The notes: a model not told the origin generated them from the letters alone. A stretch of DNA of 64,000 nt from Zongyangia gallinarum (GCA_904419315.1 CAJFQY010000002.1:62001-126000), one strand, 5' to 3'; positions 8,956-17,722 are shown, numbered from the stretch's first letter. Numbers and translations are program-made.

Positions 8956-9705
8956 ATGACCGCGTTAATTACGGGAGCAAGCTCTGGACTTGGCCGGGAT
9001 ATGGCAAAGCTTTTAGCGGCTCGTGGGTATGATTTAATTTTGGTAGCTCGACGTCAAGACCGCTTGGAAGCTCTGAAAAGAGAGTTGCCATGTAACGTAG
9101 AAATTCTATGCCTCGATCTTGCAAAAAAACGAAATTGTTATATCCTTTACGAGAAGGTCAAACATGAACCCATTCAAATTCTGATCAATAATGCTGGCTT
9201 TGGTTTGTGCGGCGATTTTGCTCAAACTGATTTGGAGACAGAACTTTCTATGATCCAAACCAATATTCGGGCGGTACACATTTTGACCAAGCTTTTTTTG
9301 CGGGATTTTCTTCAAAGGGATAAAGGCTATATCCTGAATGTAGCCTCCTCAGCGGCATTCCAACCAGGCCCCTTGATGGCGTGTTATTATGCAAGTAAAG
9401 CATATGTACTCCGCTTAACCCAAGCAATCCGTGAGGAGCTGCGGCGAAAACACAGTAAAGTCTATATTGGAGCCCTGTGTCCAGGGCCATTTCATACAGA
9501 ATTTAGTGATAAAGCGCATGTTAAGTTTGCCGTGCCCAGTCTCACAAGCAGGGAAGTTGCATCCTACGGGTTGGCCCAGATGTTCCGGCGTAAAGGTGTG
9601 ATTATTCCGGGGAAACTAATGAAGGCCTCCAAGTTTTCTCAGCGATTTTTACCGGACAACATTGTTACAAAGTTAGCATATCATATGCAGAAAAGAAAAA
9701 ATTAG
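8956..9705 (+). CDS. Short-chain dehydrogenase/reductase (SDR)
   Basis: 249 residues, single classical SDR domain. The Rossmann NAD(P)-binding motif TGASSGLG is at 6-13, the structural NNAG motif lies near 80, and the catalytic set is in NVASSAAF...YYASK (Ser, Tyr and Lys at about 135-155). ATG 8956 is preceded by GAGGGGTGG at a good distance. The protein most resembles small DltE/YqjQ-type SDRs of unknown substrate. It is a single-gene unit with its own -10 box and a strong downstream terminator. Confidence 0.88.
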   Translation: MTALITGASSGLGRDMAKLLAARGYDLILVARRQDRLEALKRELPCNVEILCLDLAKKRNCYILYEKVKHEPIQILINNAGFGLCGDFAQTDLETELSMIQTNIRAVHILTKLFLRDFLQRDKGYILNVASSAAFQPGPLMACYYASKAYVLRLTQAIREELRRKHSKVYIGALCPGPFHTEFSDKAHVKFAVPSLTSREVASYGLAQMFRRKGVIIPGKLMKASKFSQRFLPDNIVTKLAYHMQKRKN

Positions 9706-9709
9706 GCAA

Positions 9710-9745
9710 AAGGAATCACCGTGTCCATGGACACGGTGATTCCTT
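9710..9745. terminator. Bidirectional terminator, perfect 36-bp palindrome
   Basis: Perfect 18-nt arms centred between 9727 and 9728 lie between the convergent SDR and aldo/keto reductase genes. Confidence 0.85.
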
Positions 9746-9750
9746 CCATT

Positions 9751-10761
9751 CTATTTAAGAAATGTTTGATAATCTTCCCAGTTTTCTCTGAGCAATTTTG
9801 GCGTATCAAGCCCATAAGGACAGTGGTCAGAACAATGATTGCAATGAATGCAGTTTTCAATGCGGGACATTTTTTCCTGCCACTCCGGAGTCAGATAGGG
9901 AGCGGAAGGCATCCGGCGCAACAGAAGGGACATGCGAGCGCTGTTGGGAATCTCAATCTGTGCGGGGCAGGGGAGACAATAACCGCATCCGCGGCAGAAA
10001 TTGCCAGAAAGATCTTTTTTGTCTTTGGAGATCAAAGCAGCAATTTCCTCCGTCATCTGTGGTGGATTATCCACAAAGGAAAGAAATTCATCCAATTCCT
10101 TTTCTCGCTGTATCCCCCAGATGGGGAGAACATGGTCATATTGTCCGATAAAAGCGGCAGCGGCTTTGGCGTTGGTAATGAGCCCTCCCGAAAGGGCTTT
10201 CATAGCAATAAAGCCCATCTGCTTTTCTTTGCAAAGATTAACAATTTCCAGATCTTTTTCGGTTGCCAAGTAACAGAAAGGAAACTGCATAGTGTCATAA
10301 AGACCTGACGCAATGGCTTCTTTTGCTATGTGGAGACGGTGATTGGTTATGCCGATAAAGCGAATTTTCCCCTGTTTTTTCGCTTCTAATGCGGCCTCAT
10401 ATAATCCCGTTCCGTCCCCCGGCTTTGGACAAAAATCTGGGTTATGGAACTGATAAATATCAATGTAATCAGTTTTCATCATCCGAAGTGATGTGTCTAG
10501 ATCTTTCCAGAATCCATCTCCATCCTTAGAGGGTGTTTTGGAGGCCAAAAAGATATGATGGCGCACATCACTCATGGCATATCCGATTTTTTCCTCGCTG
10601 TCCGAGTAACTGCGGGCCGTATCAAAGAAGGTCATTCCTCCTTCATATGCCTTCCGGAGCAGCTTTTTTGCTTCATCAAAGGAAACCCGTTGGATTGGAA
10701 GGGCACCAAATCCATTCTTATCTACGATAATTCCAGTTTTTCCCAATGTAACCTTTGGCAT
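9751..10761 (-). CDS. Aldo/keto reductase with C-terminal iron-sulfur cysteine clusters
   Basis: 336 residues. The N-terminal part is an aldo/keto reductase barrel with the usual tetrad: Asp47 (FFDTA), Tyr52 (SYSDSE), Lys75 (ASKTP) and His106 (YQFHNP). The C-terminal part carries Cys256/259/262/265 and a ferredoxin-like CIHCNHCSDHCP (Cys304/307/310/314), enough ligands for two clusters. Such Fe-S aldo/keto reductases are common in strict anaerobes and are thought to draw electrons from ferredoxin-like partners; substrates are mostly unknown. A single-gene unit with its own promoter. Confidence 0.9.
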   Translation of the reverse strand: MPKVTLGKTGIIVDKNGFGALPIQRVSFDEAKKLLRKAYEGGMTFFDTARSYSDSEEKIGYAMSDVRHHIFLASKTPSKDGDGFWKDLDTSLRMMKTDYIDIYQFHNPDFCPKPGDGTGLYEAALEAKKQGKIRFIGITNHRLHIAKEAIASGLYDTMQFPFCYLATEKDLEIVNLCKEKQMGFIAMKALSGGLITNAKAAAAFIGQYDHVLPIWGIQREKELDEFLSFVDNPPQMTEEIAALISKDKKDLSGNFCRGCGYCLPCPAQIEIPNSARMSLLLRRMPSAPYLTPEWQEKMSRIENCIHCNHCSDHCPYGLDTPKLLRENWEDYQTFLK

Positions 10762-10805
10762 AATTTTTCGCCTCTTTTTATAGGAGTCGGGAATATCCCA
10801 TTTCC

Positions 10806-10833
10806 ATTATATCAAATAGAAAAAATTGTACAA
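10806..10833 (-). promoter_or_regulatory. Promoter of the aldo/keto reductase gene
   Basis: TTGTAC (10833-10828), a 16-bp spacer and exact TATAAT (10811-10806) with a TGn extension on the minus strand. Confidence 0.65.
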
Positions 10834-10870
10834 GTTTTTACAAGAAAAAGAAGCGATCTGACAGAATATC

Positions 10871-12283
10871 TTAAAGATGATAGCCTTGGCGTAAACGGTT
10901 GCGGATAAAAAGCTTTCTAAACGCCTTTCGGTTAAGTGGAATCAATGGATAGAGATAGCTTTTTCCGGAGATTGTCTTATTGAAGGCAATGGAAAAAATA
11001 AGCAGCAGTATCCCGGCAATATATCCATAGAGGTCAAAGAAAAAGGTGAGAACAAGGGTGATCATCCTCATAAACTTTAAGGCATACCCCAGTTCAAAGC
11101 TGGGCTGAGAGTAGCTGGAGATGGAGACAAAAGCCATATAAAGCAGCGGCTCCTTATTAAACCACCCTGAAGAGACGGCAAAGTCTCCAAGGACGATGGC
11201 AGCAACCACACTGAGGGCTGTAGTCAACATGCTGGGGGTATTGAGTGCTGCTAGCCGTAGCCCATCAATGGCAAATTCGAGAATGAGAAACTGGACGATC
11301 AATGGTACGTGAATAGGATCGGTAGGAATGGTAAAGGTCAGCCACTGGGGAAGCCACTGAGGATTTTGCATAAAAAGGAGAAAAGTTGGGGTGACGAGAA
11401 AGGTAAGGGCGGAAACAATGAGCCGGGAAAGACGTAGATAAGTGCCGGTAATTGGCGGAAAATAATAGTCGTCAGCCTCTTCCACTATGTCAAAAATAGA
11501 AGTGGGAAGGATCATACAGGAGGGTGAATTATCCACCAAAACGACAATATTTCCTTCTAATACCGAAGCGGCAGCAGTATCTGGACGCTCAGAATACTTA
11601 AATTTGGGGAAGGGGTTGTACCATTTATGTGGGTAAAGGCATTCGGCCAAGCTTTGCTGATTCATGGTAAGAGAGTCAACCTGGATATTCTGAATGCGCT
11701 TTTTTAGTTCCGAAAGAAACTCCTGATCGCATCGTCCATCCATGGAACAGACCACCAAATCGGTTTTGGAGGCTGATCCCACCGAAAAAATCTCCATCGA
11801 CAATTTGGGGTCCCGGATTCTTCGGCGGATGAGCGCAGTATTAAAAACCAATGTTTCTACAAATCCGTCCCGGGAGCCGCGAAGTACCTTATCCTGCTCC
11901 GGTTCTTCTACTCCTCGGGTCGGATAGGTGCGGATATCCATGAGTATAGCTTGCTCATATCCGTCGATCATCAGACAAAGCTGCCCAGAAAGGATACTGG
12001 TCATTAGCTTTTCTATATCCCCCTCTAAGCCAACCTCGACATAGGGAACAAACCCCTTGCAAAATCCATGAGAATCTTTGGGAAGGTCCTCCGGTGTTAC
12101 ACTATAAAAAAACTCCAGGATTTTTTCCATTACTTCATCTTTGATAAAACCATCAATAAAGTACATACAAGTGGGTTTTCCACCCACTGTAATAATTCGA
12201 TGGATAATATCAAAATTTTTGTCTGTGTTTAACCTTTTGTTGAGTAGCTGAATATTTTCGTCGATATGAATCCCTATATGCAT
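10871..12283 (-). CDS. SpoVAF-like spore germination protein (GerA family A subunit)
   Basis: 470 residues. A soluble N-terminal GerA-type domain of about 280 residues contains RGSRDGFVETLVFNTALIRRRI, characteristic of this family, followed by five or so membrane helices at about 290-445. The segment SISSYSQPSFELGYALKFMRM is closer to SpoVAF than to the nutrient-receptor GerAA proteins, and the length (SpoVAF is about 490) agrees. The protein would sit in the spore inner membrane and modulate germination. ATG 12283 follows GGGGGAGG by 7 nt. No other spoVA gene is nearby. A forespore promoter was looked for but is not clear. Confidence 0.82.
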   Translation of the reverse strand: MHIGIHIDENIQLLNKRLNTDKNFDIIHRIITVGGKPTCMYFIDGFIKDEVMEKILEFFYSVTPEDLPKDSHGFCKGFVPYVEVGLEGDIEKLMTSILSGQLCLMIDGYEQAILMDIRTYPTRGVEEPEQDKVLRGSRDGFVETLVFNTALIRRRIRDPKLSMEIFSVGSASKTDLVVCSMDGRCDQEFLSELKKRIQNIQVDSLTMNQQSLAECLYPHKWYNPFPKFKYSERPDTAAASVLEGNIVVLVDNSPSCMILPTSIFDIVEEADDYYFPPITGTYLRLSRLIVSALTFLVTPTFLLFMQNPQWLPQWLTFTIPTDPIHVPLIVQFLILEFAIDGLRLAALNTPSMLTTALSVVAAIVLGDFAVSSGWFNKEPLLYMAFVSISSYSQPSFELGYALKFMRMITLVLTFFFDLYGYIAGILLLIFSIAFNKTISGKSYLYPLIPLNRKAFRKLFIRNRLRQGYHL

Positions 12284-12353
12284 GGATTTTCCTCCCCCGA
12301 TCGTAATAAAAATAGTGTTTCACTTCCTGGACAGAAATATCCATTTATTAGCG

Positions 12354-12392
12354 AAAAGAAACCGTGGACAGATTCTGTCCACGGTTTCTTTT
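12354..12392 (-). terminator. Terminator after the HTH/membrane-protein pair
   Basis: A 19-bp perfect stem with a single-base centre at 12373, directly after the stop codon of the membrane protein gene, with a T-rich end on the minus strand. Confidence 0.85.
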
Positions 12393-12845
12393 TCACATTC
12401 TTCGACTCATGAAAAAGTAGATGATAGCAAAGAGGATAGCAGCGGTCCAGAGGCAGCAAATTAGGGTAATGAGAACAGTGAAGTTCACCATGGCAAATAT
12501 CAAGCTGGCAAGAGTAATGCCTAGAGCTAAGATAACAAAGGTCCATTTGCATGTTTTCTCCATGATGGTTTGCCGACGCTCATCGTTTTCGTCAATTTGA
12601 AATTGCTGCAGCTTCTGTGGATTTCGCAGGAGTAACAAGATTTGTAGCAAAAGAAAAGCACCTACCAGAGCCATGCTGCCGCCGCCTCCTAAGAGAAAAC
12701 CGCTGGCAAAGTCAAATTGACTGCTTTGGCCTCCACCATGAATTGTAGTATAGAGACCAATGGAAAAGACGCTCAGCCCGATAATCAGAGCAATGATAGA
12801 ATAAATAACACGCAACCGGATGGTCTTGGCTTGCTTAATCAGCAT
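12393..12845 (-). CDS. Four-helix membrane protein, DUF2178-like
   Basis: 150 residues with four hydrophobic segments (about 12-32, 47-70, 100-120, 124-145) and a short cytoplasmic loop DENDERRQTIMEKTCKWTF between pairs. This loop and the pairing with a small XRE regulator match DUF2178-type proteins as remembered, whose function is unknown. The ATG overlaps the preceding HTH gene by 7 nt and follows a GAGGAGG site, so it is translationally coupled. The assignment to DUF2178 is tentative. Confidence 0.65.
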   Translation of the reverse strand: MLIKQAKTIRLRVIYSIIALIIGLSVFSIGLYTTIHGGGQSSQFDFASGFLLGGGGSMALVGAFLLLQILLLLRNPQKLQQFQIDENDERRQTIMEKTCKWTFVILALGITLASLIFAMVNFTVLITLICCLWTAAILFAIIYFFMSRRM

Positions 12846-13045
12846 AACGATTCCTCCTCAAACAGAAAGACTTCTTCAATTGTTAGGCTAAATGTTTTGG
12901 CAATTTTGTGGGCCAAGAGGATGGAGGGATTATATTTCCCGCTTTCTAAGGAAATGATGGTTTGGCGAGAGGTTTCCACCATAGTGGCCAGCTGTTGTTG
13001 GGTAAGACCGTGCTCCTCTCGGAGCGCGGCAATGCGGTTTTTCAA
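12839..13045 (-). CDS. Small XRE-family transcriptional regulator
   Basis: 68 residues, essentially only a Cro/C1-type helix-turn-helix: GLTQQQLATMVETSRQTI is the HTH and ISLESGKYNPSILLAHKIA the following helices. TTG 13045 is chosen because it has an AGGGGG site upstream and gives the standard KNRIAALREEHGL beginning of the family; longer upstream frames would run through the promoter. It heads a two-gene operon with the membrane protein. Its promoter is bracketed by GTAAA/TTTAC palindromes, so it most likely represses itself. Confidence 0.85.
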   Translation of the reverse strand: MKNRIAALREEHGLTQQQLATMVETSRQTIISLESGKYNPSILLAHKIAKTFSLTIEEVFLFEEESLC

Positions 13046-13083
13046 CGGGATATTTCCCCCTTTTGCACGTGCGTTATTTTGAT

Positions 13084-13143
13084 GTAAAGTTAACTTTACG
13101 TCCATTATAAACAAACTTTTGCGCCATGTCAAGTAAACTTTAC
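13084..13143 (-). promoter_or_regulatory. Promoter with flanking operators of the XRE regulator
   Basis: On the minus strand an exact TTGACA (13132-13127), 17-bp spacer and exact TATAAT (13109-13104). Just upstream of the -35 is GTAAACTTTAC (13133-13143), and around the expected start of transcription is the perfect palindrome GTAAAGTTAACTTTAC (13084-13099). The outer arms GATGTAAAG and CTTTACATC are also inverted copies of each other. This is the layout of an autorepressor binding two sites. Confidence 0.8.
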
Positions 13144-13161
13144 ATCAAGAAAAAATATAGG

Positions 13162-13190
13162 TTGAAAAACAGCTAATAAGCGGATACAAT
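13162..13190 (+). promoter_or_regulatory. Promoter of the DUF362-deoB-cdd-pdp group
   Basis: TTGAAA (13162-13167), 17-bp spacer, TACAAT (13185-13190). It lies about 20 bp from the divergent XRE operator, so cross-talk is possible. Confidence 0.6.
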
Positions 13191-13221
13191 GAGGGTAGAA
13201 AAACAAAGGGGGGCGTTTGCC

Positions 13222-14313
13222 ATGCAGATCGAGGATATTTATGTCATTTATGGGAAAAAGCCAAAATCCATGGTAAAGGAACTTTTGGAAAAATCCGATA
13301 TTATATCTGAAATCCCGCAAGGGGCGACGATTGGATTGAAGCCCAACCTGGTGGTTTCCAAAGGGGCGGAAACCGGTGCTACCACTTCTCCAGAAATTGT
13401 TGAAGCCATCATCGAATATCTTCAAGAACACGGCTATGACAAGATCACCATTATGGAAAGCTCCTGGGTTGGTGATGACACCAGCCGTGCTTTCCGGGTA
13501 TGTGGATACGAGGATATTTCCCGCAAATATCATGTGCCACTTAAGGATTTAAAACGCGACTCTTCTACCGTGCACAAGGCAGGGGGATTGGGGATCGAGT
13601 ACTGTGATACGCCCTATCATGTGGATTATCTTATCAACCTTCCAGTGCTCAAAGGGCATTGCCAAACAGGGATGACCTGCGCGCTCAAGAATATGAAGGG
13701 CTGCATTACAGACCGGGAAAAGAGAAAATTTCATACTATGGGACTTCATAAGCCCATTGCCTGCCTCAATAAAGTGCGTTGTGCAGATCTTGTATTGGTC
13801 GACGGGCTGCGGGGCGATTTGGACTTTGAAGAGGGAGGAAATCCAGTGGAAATGAATCGGATTCTTCTCGCCAAAGACAGCGTTCTGGTGGATGCCTATG
13901 TGGCTCAGCTCATGGGATATGAAATCAGTGAAATTCCCTATATTGCTATGGCCGCTGAACTGGGTGTAGGCAGCATGGAGGTGGAAAAGGCCCATATCGT
14001 GGAGCTTAACACCGACCATACAGGGGCCAAACTCACTTCTTCCAGAAGGGCACGGGCTCTCGCCAAATATATTGATGAAAATGATGCCTGTTCCGCCTGT
14101 TACGGAAGCTTAATTCATGCCTTGGCCCGAATGGAGGATCGTGGCATGCTGCGAAATATTCAGGGAAAAATTCATATAGGACAGGGTTTCCGAGGCCAAC
14201 AGCCCGGCGGAATTGGTGTCGGTGTCTGCGCCAAAGGCTGCGATAAATGCGTCATTGGATGCCCGCCCAAGGCCATTGATATTGTCAAAATGTTAGAGGA
14301 TCAGTTTATCTAA
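13222..14313 (+). CDS. DUF362 domain-containing iron-sulfur protein
   Basis: 363 residues. The DUF362 core (KPNLVVSK near 40, LINLPVLKGH near 140, the ALKNMKGC segment near 155) is followed by a Cys-rich C-terminal part with CSACY and C-x3-C-x2-C-x3-C-P-P, a likely [4Fe-4S] ligand set. ATG 13222 follows an AAAGGGGGG site; the in-frame ATG at 13189 overlaps the -10 box and cannot be used. DUF362 proteins are common in anaerobes but have no settled function. It stands first before deoB, with a 24-nt gap, which need not mean a role in nucleoside salvage. Confidence 0.85.
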   Translation: MQIEDIYVIYGKKPKSMVKELLEKSDIISEIPQGATIGLKPNLVVSKGAETGATTSPEIVEAIIEYLQEHGYDKITIMESSWVGDDTSRAFRVCGYEDISRKYHVPLKDLKRDSSTVHKAGGLGIEYCDTPYHVDYLINLPVLKGHCQTGMTCALKNMKGCITDREKRKFHTMGLHKPIACLNKVRCADLVLVDGLRGDLDFEEGGNPVEMNRILLAKDSVLVDAYVAQLMGYEISEIPYIAMAAELGVGSMEVEKAHIVELNTDHTGAKLTSSRRARALAKYIDENDACSACYGSLIHALARMEDRGMLRNIQGKIHIGQGFRGQQPGGIGVGVCAKGCDKCVIGCPPKAIDIVKMLEDQFI

Positions 14314-14337
14314 CAGGAAGTACAGAAGGGTTATTTT

Positions 14338-15504
14338 ATGAGAGTGTTTTGCATCGTCCTTGACAGTATGGGGATAGGGGAGATGCCGGACGCGGCATCC
14401 TACGGAGATATTGGAAGCAATACGCTGGGAACAATCCGGCGCTCTCCCAAATTTCATGTACCGATTTTGGAGAGACTAGGTATTTTCCAAATCGATGGCG
14501 TAGCTCCAATGGAAAGGACAGTGGCACCAGAAGGGGCTTTTGCCAGGCTTTCTGAAGCTTCCAAGGGAAAGGATACCACCACAGGCCATTGGGAGATGAT
14601 GGGGATTATTTCTCCCCATCCCATGCCAACCTATCCTAAGGGCTTCCCGCCTGAGGTGATTCAAAGTCTGGAGAAATCCTGGGGCAGAGGAATCCTATGC
14701 AATCAGCCTTATTCCGGAACAGCGGTCATCCATGATTACGGGCAGGAGCATCTAAAAACAGGGAAGTTGATTGTCTATACCTCGGCAGACAGCGTACTGC
14801 AAATCGCCGCTCATGAAGGGATTATCCCGGTTGAGGAGCTCTATGAATATTGTCGGATTGCCCGGCAGATCATGCAGGGGGAACATGGTGTCGGCCGGAT
14901 CATTGCAAGGCCATTTCAAGGTACCTATCCTGATTTTTGGCGAACAGCCCATCGACGTGATTTTTCCTTAGCCCCGCCCGAGAAGACGACGTTAGATTTT
15001 CTCAGTGATGCGGGAAAAGATGTTATTGCCGTGGGAAAAATTCATGATATTTTTGCCGGGCAGGGGATAACAGAGTCCATTCATACGGTTAATAATGATG
15101 AGGGAATGGAAAAGGTCCTGGCTATCGCAGAAAAACGGGATTTTGACGGTTTTTGCTTTGTCAATCTTGTGGATTTTGATATGATATATGGACACCGAAA
15201 TGATGTAGATGGCTATGCTGTGGCAATAAGCGCGTTTGATCGGCAGCTAAGAAAGCTTCTTCCTCTGTTGCATGGGGACGATCTGTTGATGATTACCGCT
15301 GATCATGGATGCGATCCCGGCACCGAAAGTACAGATCACTCCCGGGAATATGTACCATTGATACTCACAGGTCCAGTGGTTCACCCTATCAATCTAGGCA
15401 CGAGGGAGACATTTGCCGATATTGGAAAAACAGTGCTCCACGCGCTGAAGATTGAAAATAATCTTCCTGGAAAATCTTTGTGGAATTTGGTGCGCAAGAA
15501 ATAA
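14338..15504 (+). CDS. deoB: Phosphopentomutase
   Basis: 388 residues. Converts ribose-1-phosphate or deoxyribose-1-phosphate to the 5-phosphate in the cytoplasm. The alkaline-phosphatase-fold metal site is visible in DSMGIGEMPDA at the N-terminus and in TADHGCDPG...TDHSREYVPL near the C-terminus. The phosphorylated Thr lies in KGKDTTTGHWEM. Length is normal for DeoB (about 390). It is followed closely by cdd and pdp, forming a complete pyrimidine nucleoside salvage unit in which Pdp provides the sugar-1-phosphate that DeoB uses. Confidence 0.96.
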   Translation: MRVFCIVLDSMGIGEMPDAASYGDIGSNTLGTIRRSPKFHVPILERLGIFQIDGVAPMERTVAPEGAFARLSEASKGKDTTTGHWEMMGIISPHPMPTYPKGFPPEVIQSLEKSWGRGILCNQPYSGTAVIHDYGQEHLKTGKLIVYTSADSVLQIAAHEGIIPVEELYEYCRIARQIMQGEHGVGRIIARPFQGTYPDFWRTAHRRDFSLAPPEKTTLDFLSDAGKDVIAVGKIHDIFAGQGITESIHTVNNDEGMEKVLAIAEKRDFDGFCFVNLVDFDMIYGHRNDVDGYAVAISAFDRQLRKLLPLLHGDDLLMITADHGCDPGTESTDHSREYVPLILTGPVVHPINLGTRETFADIGKTVLHALKIENNLPGKSLWNLVRKK

Positions 15505-15551
15505 ATAGATAGACGCTGCCTAGACGAGAAGACAGCAGAAAGGGGTTTATC

Positions 15552-15965
15552 ATGTACCGAACTGAACTCATTCACGAAGCTATTTTGGCTAGAAAAAAAG
15601 CTTATTGTCCCTATTCCCATTTTGCGGTAGGTGCTGCGCTTTTAGGGGAGAGCGGCAAGGTTTATCATGGTTGTAATGTGGAAAACGCTTCTTATGGGGC
15701 GGGCAATTGTGCGGAACGTACCGCAGTTTATTCTGCCATTGCCCAAGGAGAAAGAAAATTTACCGCTATCGCAGTAGTCGGCGGTTATGAGGCGCATCCG
15801 CTTCCTTTTGAAACGTATGCATTTCCTTGTGGAGTATGCCGCCAGGTCCTCTGGGAATTGGGTGGGCCGAACCTTCATATCATTGTCGCTAAAAGTGAGG
15901 ATGATTATCAAGAATATAAATTAAGCGAATTACTTCCCAAAGCATTTGGAGACCAAATGAGGTAA
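15552..15965 (+). CDS. cdd: Cytidine deaminase
   Basis: 137 residues. Deaminates cytidine and deoxycytidine to uridine forms. The zinc site is complete: Cys53-Ala-Glu55 (NCAERTA, with the catalytic Glu) and PCGVC (Cys93, Cys96). The size is that of the small tetrameric form. An AAAGGGG site precedes ATG 15552. Located between deoB and pdp. Confidence 0.96.
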   Translation: MYRTELIHEAILARKKAYCPYSHFAVGAALLGESGKVYHGCNVENASYGAGNCAERTAVYSAIAQGERKFTAIAVVGGYEAHPLPFETYAFPCGVCRQVLWELGGPNLHIIVAKSEDDYQEYKLSELLPKAFGDQMR

Positions 15966-15978
15966 GGAGGGGACTGCT

Positions 15979-17301
15979 GTGCGGATGGTAGATCTCATCA
16001 AGAAAAAGCGAGATGGCGGAAAGCTTTCTAAAAAGGAAATCGAAACCGTTGTTTTAGGCTTTACTCGAGGCGAAATACCGGATTATCAATTGTCCGCCTT
16101 TCTTATGGCGGTATATTACCGGGGAATGGATGAGGAAGAAATTTCAGATATGACTGCGGTTATGGCTGGTTCCGGTGATATGGTGGATTTGTCCGAAATT
16201 CCCGGCGTTAAGGTGGATAAGCATTCTACAGGTGGTGTGGGGGATAAAACCACCTTGATTGCTGCCCCTATTGCAGCTGCCTGCGGGGTAACCATTGCCA
16301 AAATGAGTGGCCGTGGCCTTGGCTTTACCGGAGGCACAGTGGATAAATTGGAGTCCATTCCGGGATTTCGCACAGAAATCCCACGGGAAGAATTCATGAA
16401 AATTGCCGGTGAGACTGGAATTTGTGTCATTGGACAGTCAGGAAATCTCGCCCCAGCGGATAAAAAAATCTATGCGCTTCGGGATGTAACAGCAACAGTA
16501 GATAGCATTCCGCTGATTGCTGGAAGCATCATGTCTAAAAAGATTGCCGCCGGTAGTGATTGTATCCTTCTGGATGTAAAGACGGGCAGCGGCGCTTTTA
16601 TGAAAAAGCTGGAGGATGCTGTCAAGTTGGCTGAAATTATGGTGCGCATAGGTGAAAAGGTCGGGCGCCATACAGCAGCACTTATTACCAATATGGATGT
16701 GCCCCTGGGTCATGCCATCGGCAATTCTCTGGAGGTTATTGAAGCGATACACACATTGCAGGGCAAGGGCCCTGAAGATTTAACCTCTATCTGCCTAGAA
16801 CTTGCCGCCAATATGATCTTCCTTGCCGGAAAAGGCGAAATCAGTCAGTGCCGAAAAATGGCCAGACAAGCGCTCCAAAACGGCAGTGCTTATCAAAAAT
16901 TAAAAGATATGATATCCGCGCAGGGTGGAGATATTGGAGTGATTGATTACCCTGAAACCTTTGAAAAGGCAAGGGTATGTCATGAAGTACCAGCGCCGGC
17001 AGGAGGCTATATCACCCACATGGATGCGGCTCAATGCGGCATAGCTTCTATGCTTCTAGGGGCAGGAAGAGCAACAAAGGAGAGCCTCATCGACCATAGC
17101 GCTGGAATTGAACTTATCAAAAAAACAGGCGATGTGGTTAAACTAGGAGAGCCCATTGCGCGACTGTACACTTCGGATCCGTGCCTTCTACCCGATGCCC
17201 AAAAGGCCTATTTACAGGCGGTGGAGATTTCAGATCATCCGCCAATGACCCAAAAGCTAATTATCGGCAGGGTTACCACCAAAGGTGTCGAATACGTCTG
17301 A
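15979..17301 (+). CDS. pdp: Pyrimidine-nucleoside phosphorylase
   Basis: 440 residues. Splits uridine and thymidine with phosphate to base and (deoxy)ribose-1-phosphate. The glycosyltransferase family 3 signature is clear: KVDKHSTGGVGDKTTL near 80 and KMSGRGLGFTGGT near 110, with the C-terminal PYNP domain ending the protein. GTG 15979 is preferred because AAGGAGGGG ends 6 nt before it and it gives the family start MRMVDLI; an ATG at 15985 is the alternative. Last complete gene of the salvage operon. Confidence 0.95.
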   Translation: MRMVDLIKKKRDGGKLSKKEIETVVLGFTRGEIPDYQLSAFLMAVYYRGMDEEEISDMTAVMAGSGDMVDLSEIPGVKVDKHSTGGVGDKTTLIAAPIAAACGVTIAKMSGRGLGFTGGTVDKLESIPGFRTEIPREEFMKIAGETGICVIGQSGNLAPADKKIYALRDVTATVDSIPLIAGSIMSKKIAAGSDCILLDVKTGSGAFMKKLEDAVKLAEIMVRIGEKVGRHTAALITNMDVPLGHAIGNSLEVIEAIHTLQGKGPEDLTSICLELAANMIFLAGKGEISQCRKMARQALQNGSAYQKLKDMISAQGGDIGVIDYPETFEKARVCHEVPAPAGGYITHMDAAQCGIASMLLGAGRATKESLIDHSAGIELIKKTGDVVKLGEPIARLYTSDPCLLPDAQKAYLQAVEISDHPPMTQKLIIGRVTTKGVEYV

Positions 17302-17679
17302 TCAGCTGCAAATCTGGAGGATAAGTATAAAAAATGGTATAACGAGGAATACGAGTTTGAGATCGAGGTAACCGGCTTTCTTCGCAGTGATCATACAGAG
17401 CGGTATTGCCGTAATGGGGAGGAAATAGGAGATAAATATACCTGCACCTATGGCTGCCCAGTCAATGAAGACGGACTGGGAATCTGCTCAAAGGTCATGA
17501 TGATACTGTATCCTATCATGGAGGCGGTCAGAAGCGGTGGAGATTTAGAAAATATCGGTGGCTCCAGTCAGTGTAGCAAGGATGTTGTGTGCCCTGATGG
17601 CTGCGTAATGTTCCGATTAACAGCAAAAAAACTCGGAAATTGGAATTTTTATAAAGGGAAATTTTTTGATCCTGTCTAA
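17302..17679 (+). pseudogene. TIGR04076-like frame without a start codon
   Basis: The frame of pdp stays open for 125 codons after its TGA. The product reads like a TIGR04076 protein: a YEFEIEVTGF beginning, a Cys-bearing middle (TCTYGCP...GLGICSKV), and PDGCVMFRLTAKK. No ATG, GTG or TTG occurs in frame before the internal ATG pair at 17497. A GGAGG site (17316-17320) is present, but the nearby ATG 17334 is one base out of frame and meets TAA two codons on; removing one G at 17337 would join it to the frame. Either a decayed gene, a sequence error, or an unusual start. The conserved protein sequence argues for recent loss or an error. Confidence 0.55.
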
Positions 17680-17722
17680 AATTGGCCAATAGAACAAAAT
17701 TCCATACTGTAAAAGTGAAAGA

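Noticed and set aside
9721..10308. 195-codon plus-strand frame opposite the aldo/keto reductase
   Set aside because: Fully antisense to a well-supported enzyme gene and starts within a terminator.
15979..17679. Readthrough fusion of pdp and the following frame as one protein
   Set aside because: Pdp is already full length at 440 residues; an in-frame continuation alone does not show readthrough. Kept only as one option in the findings.
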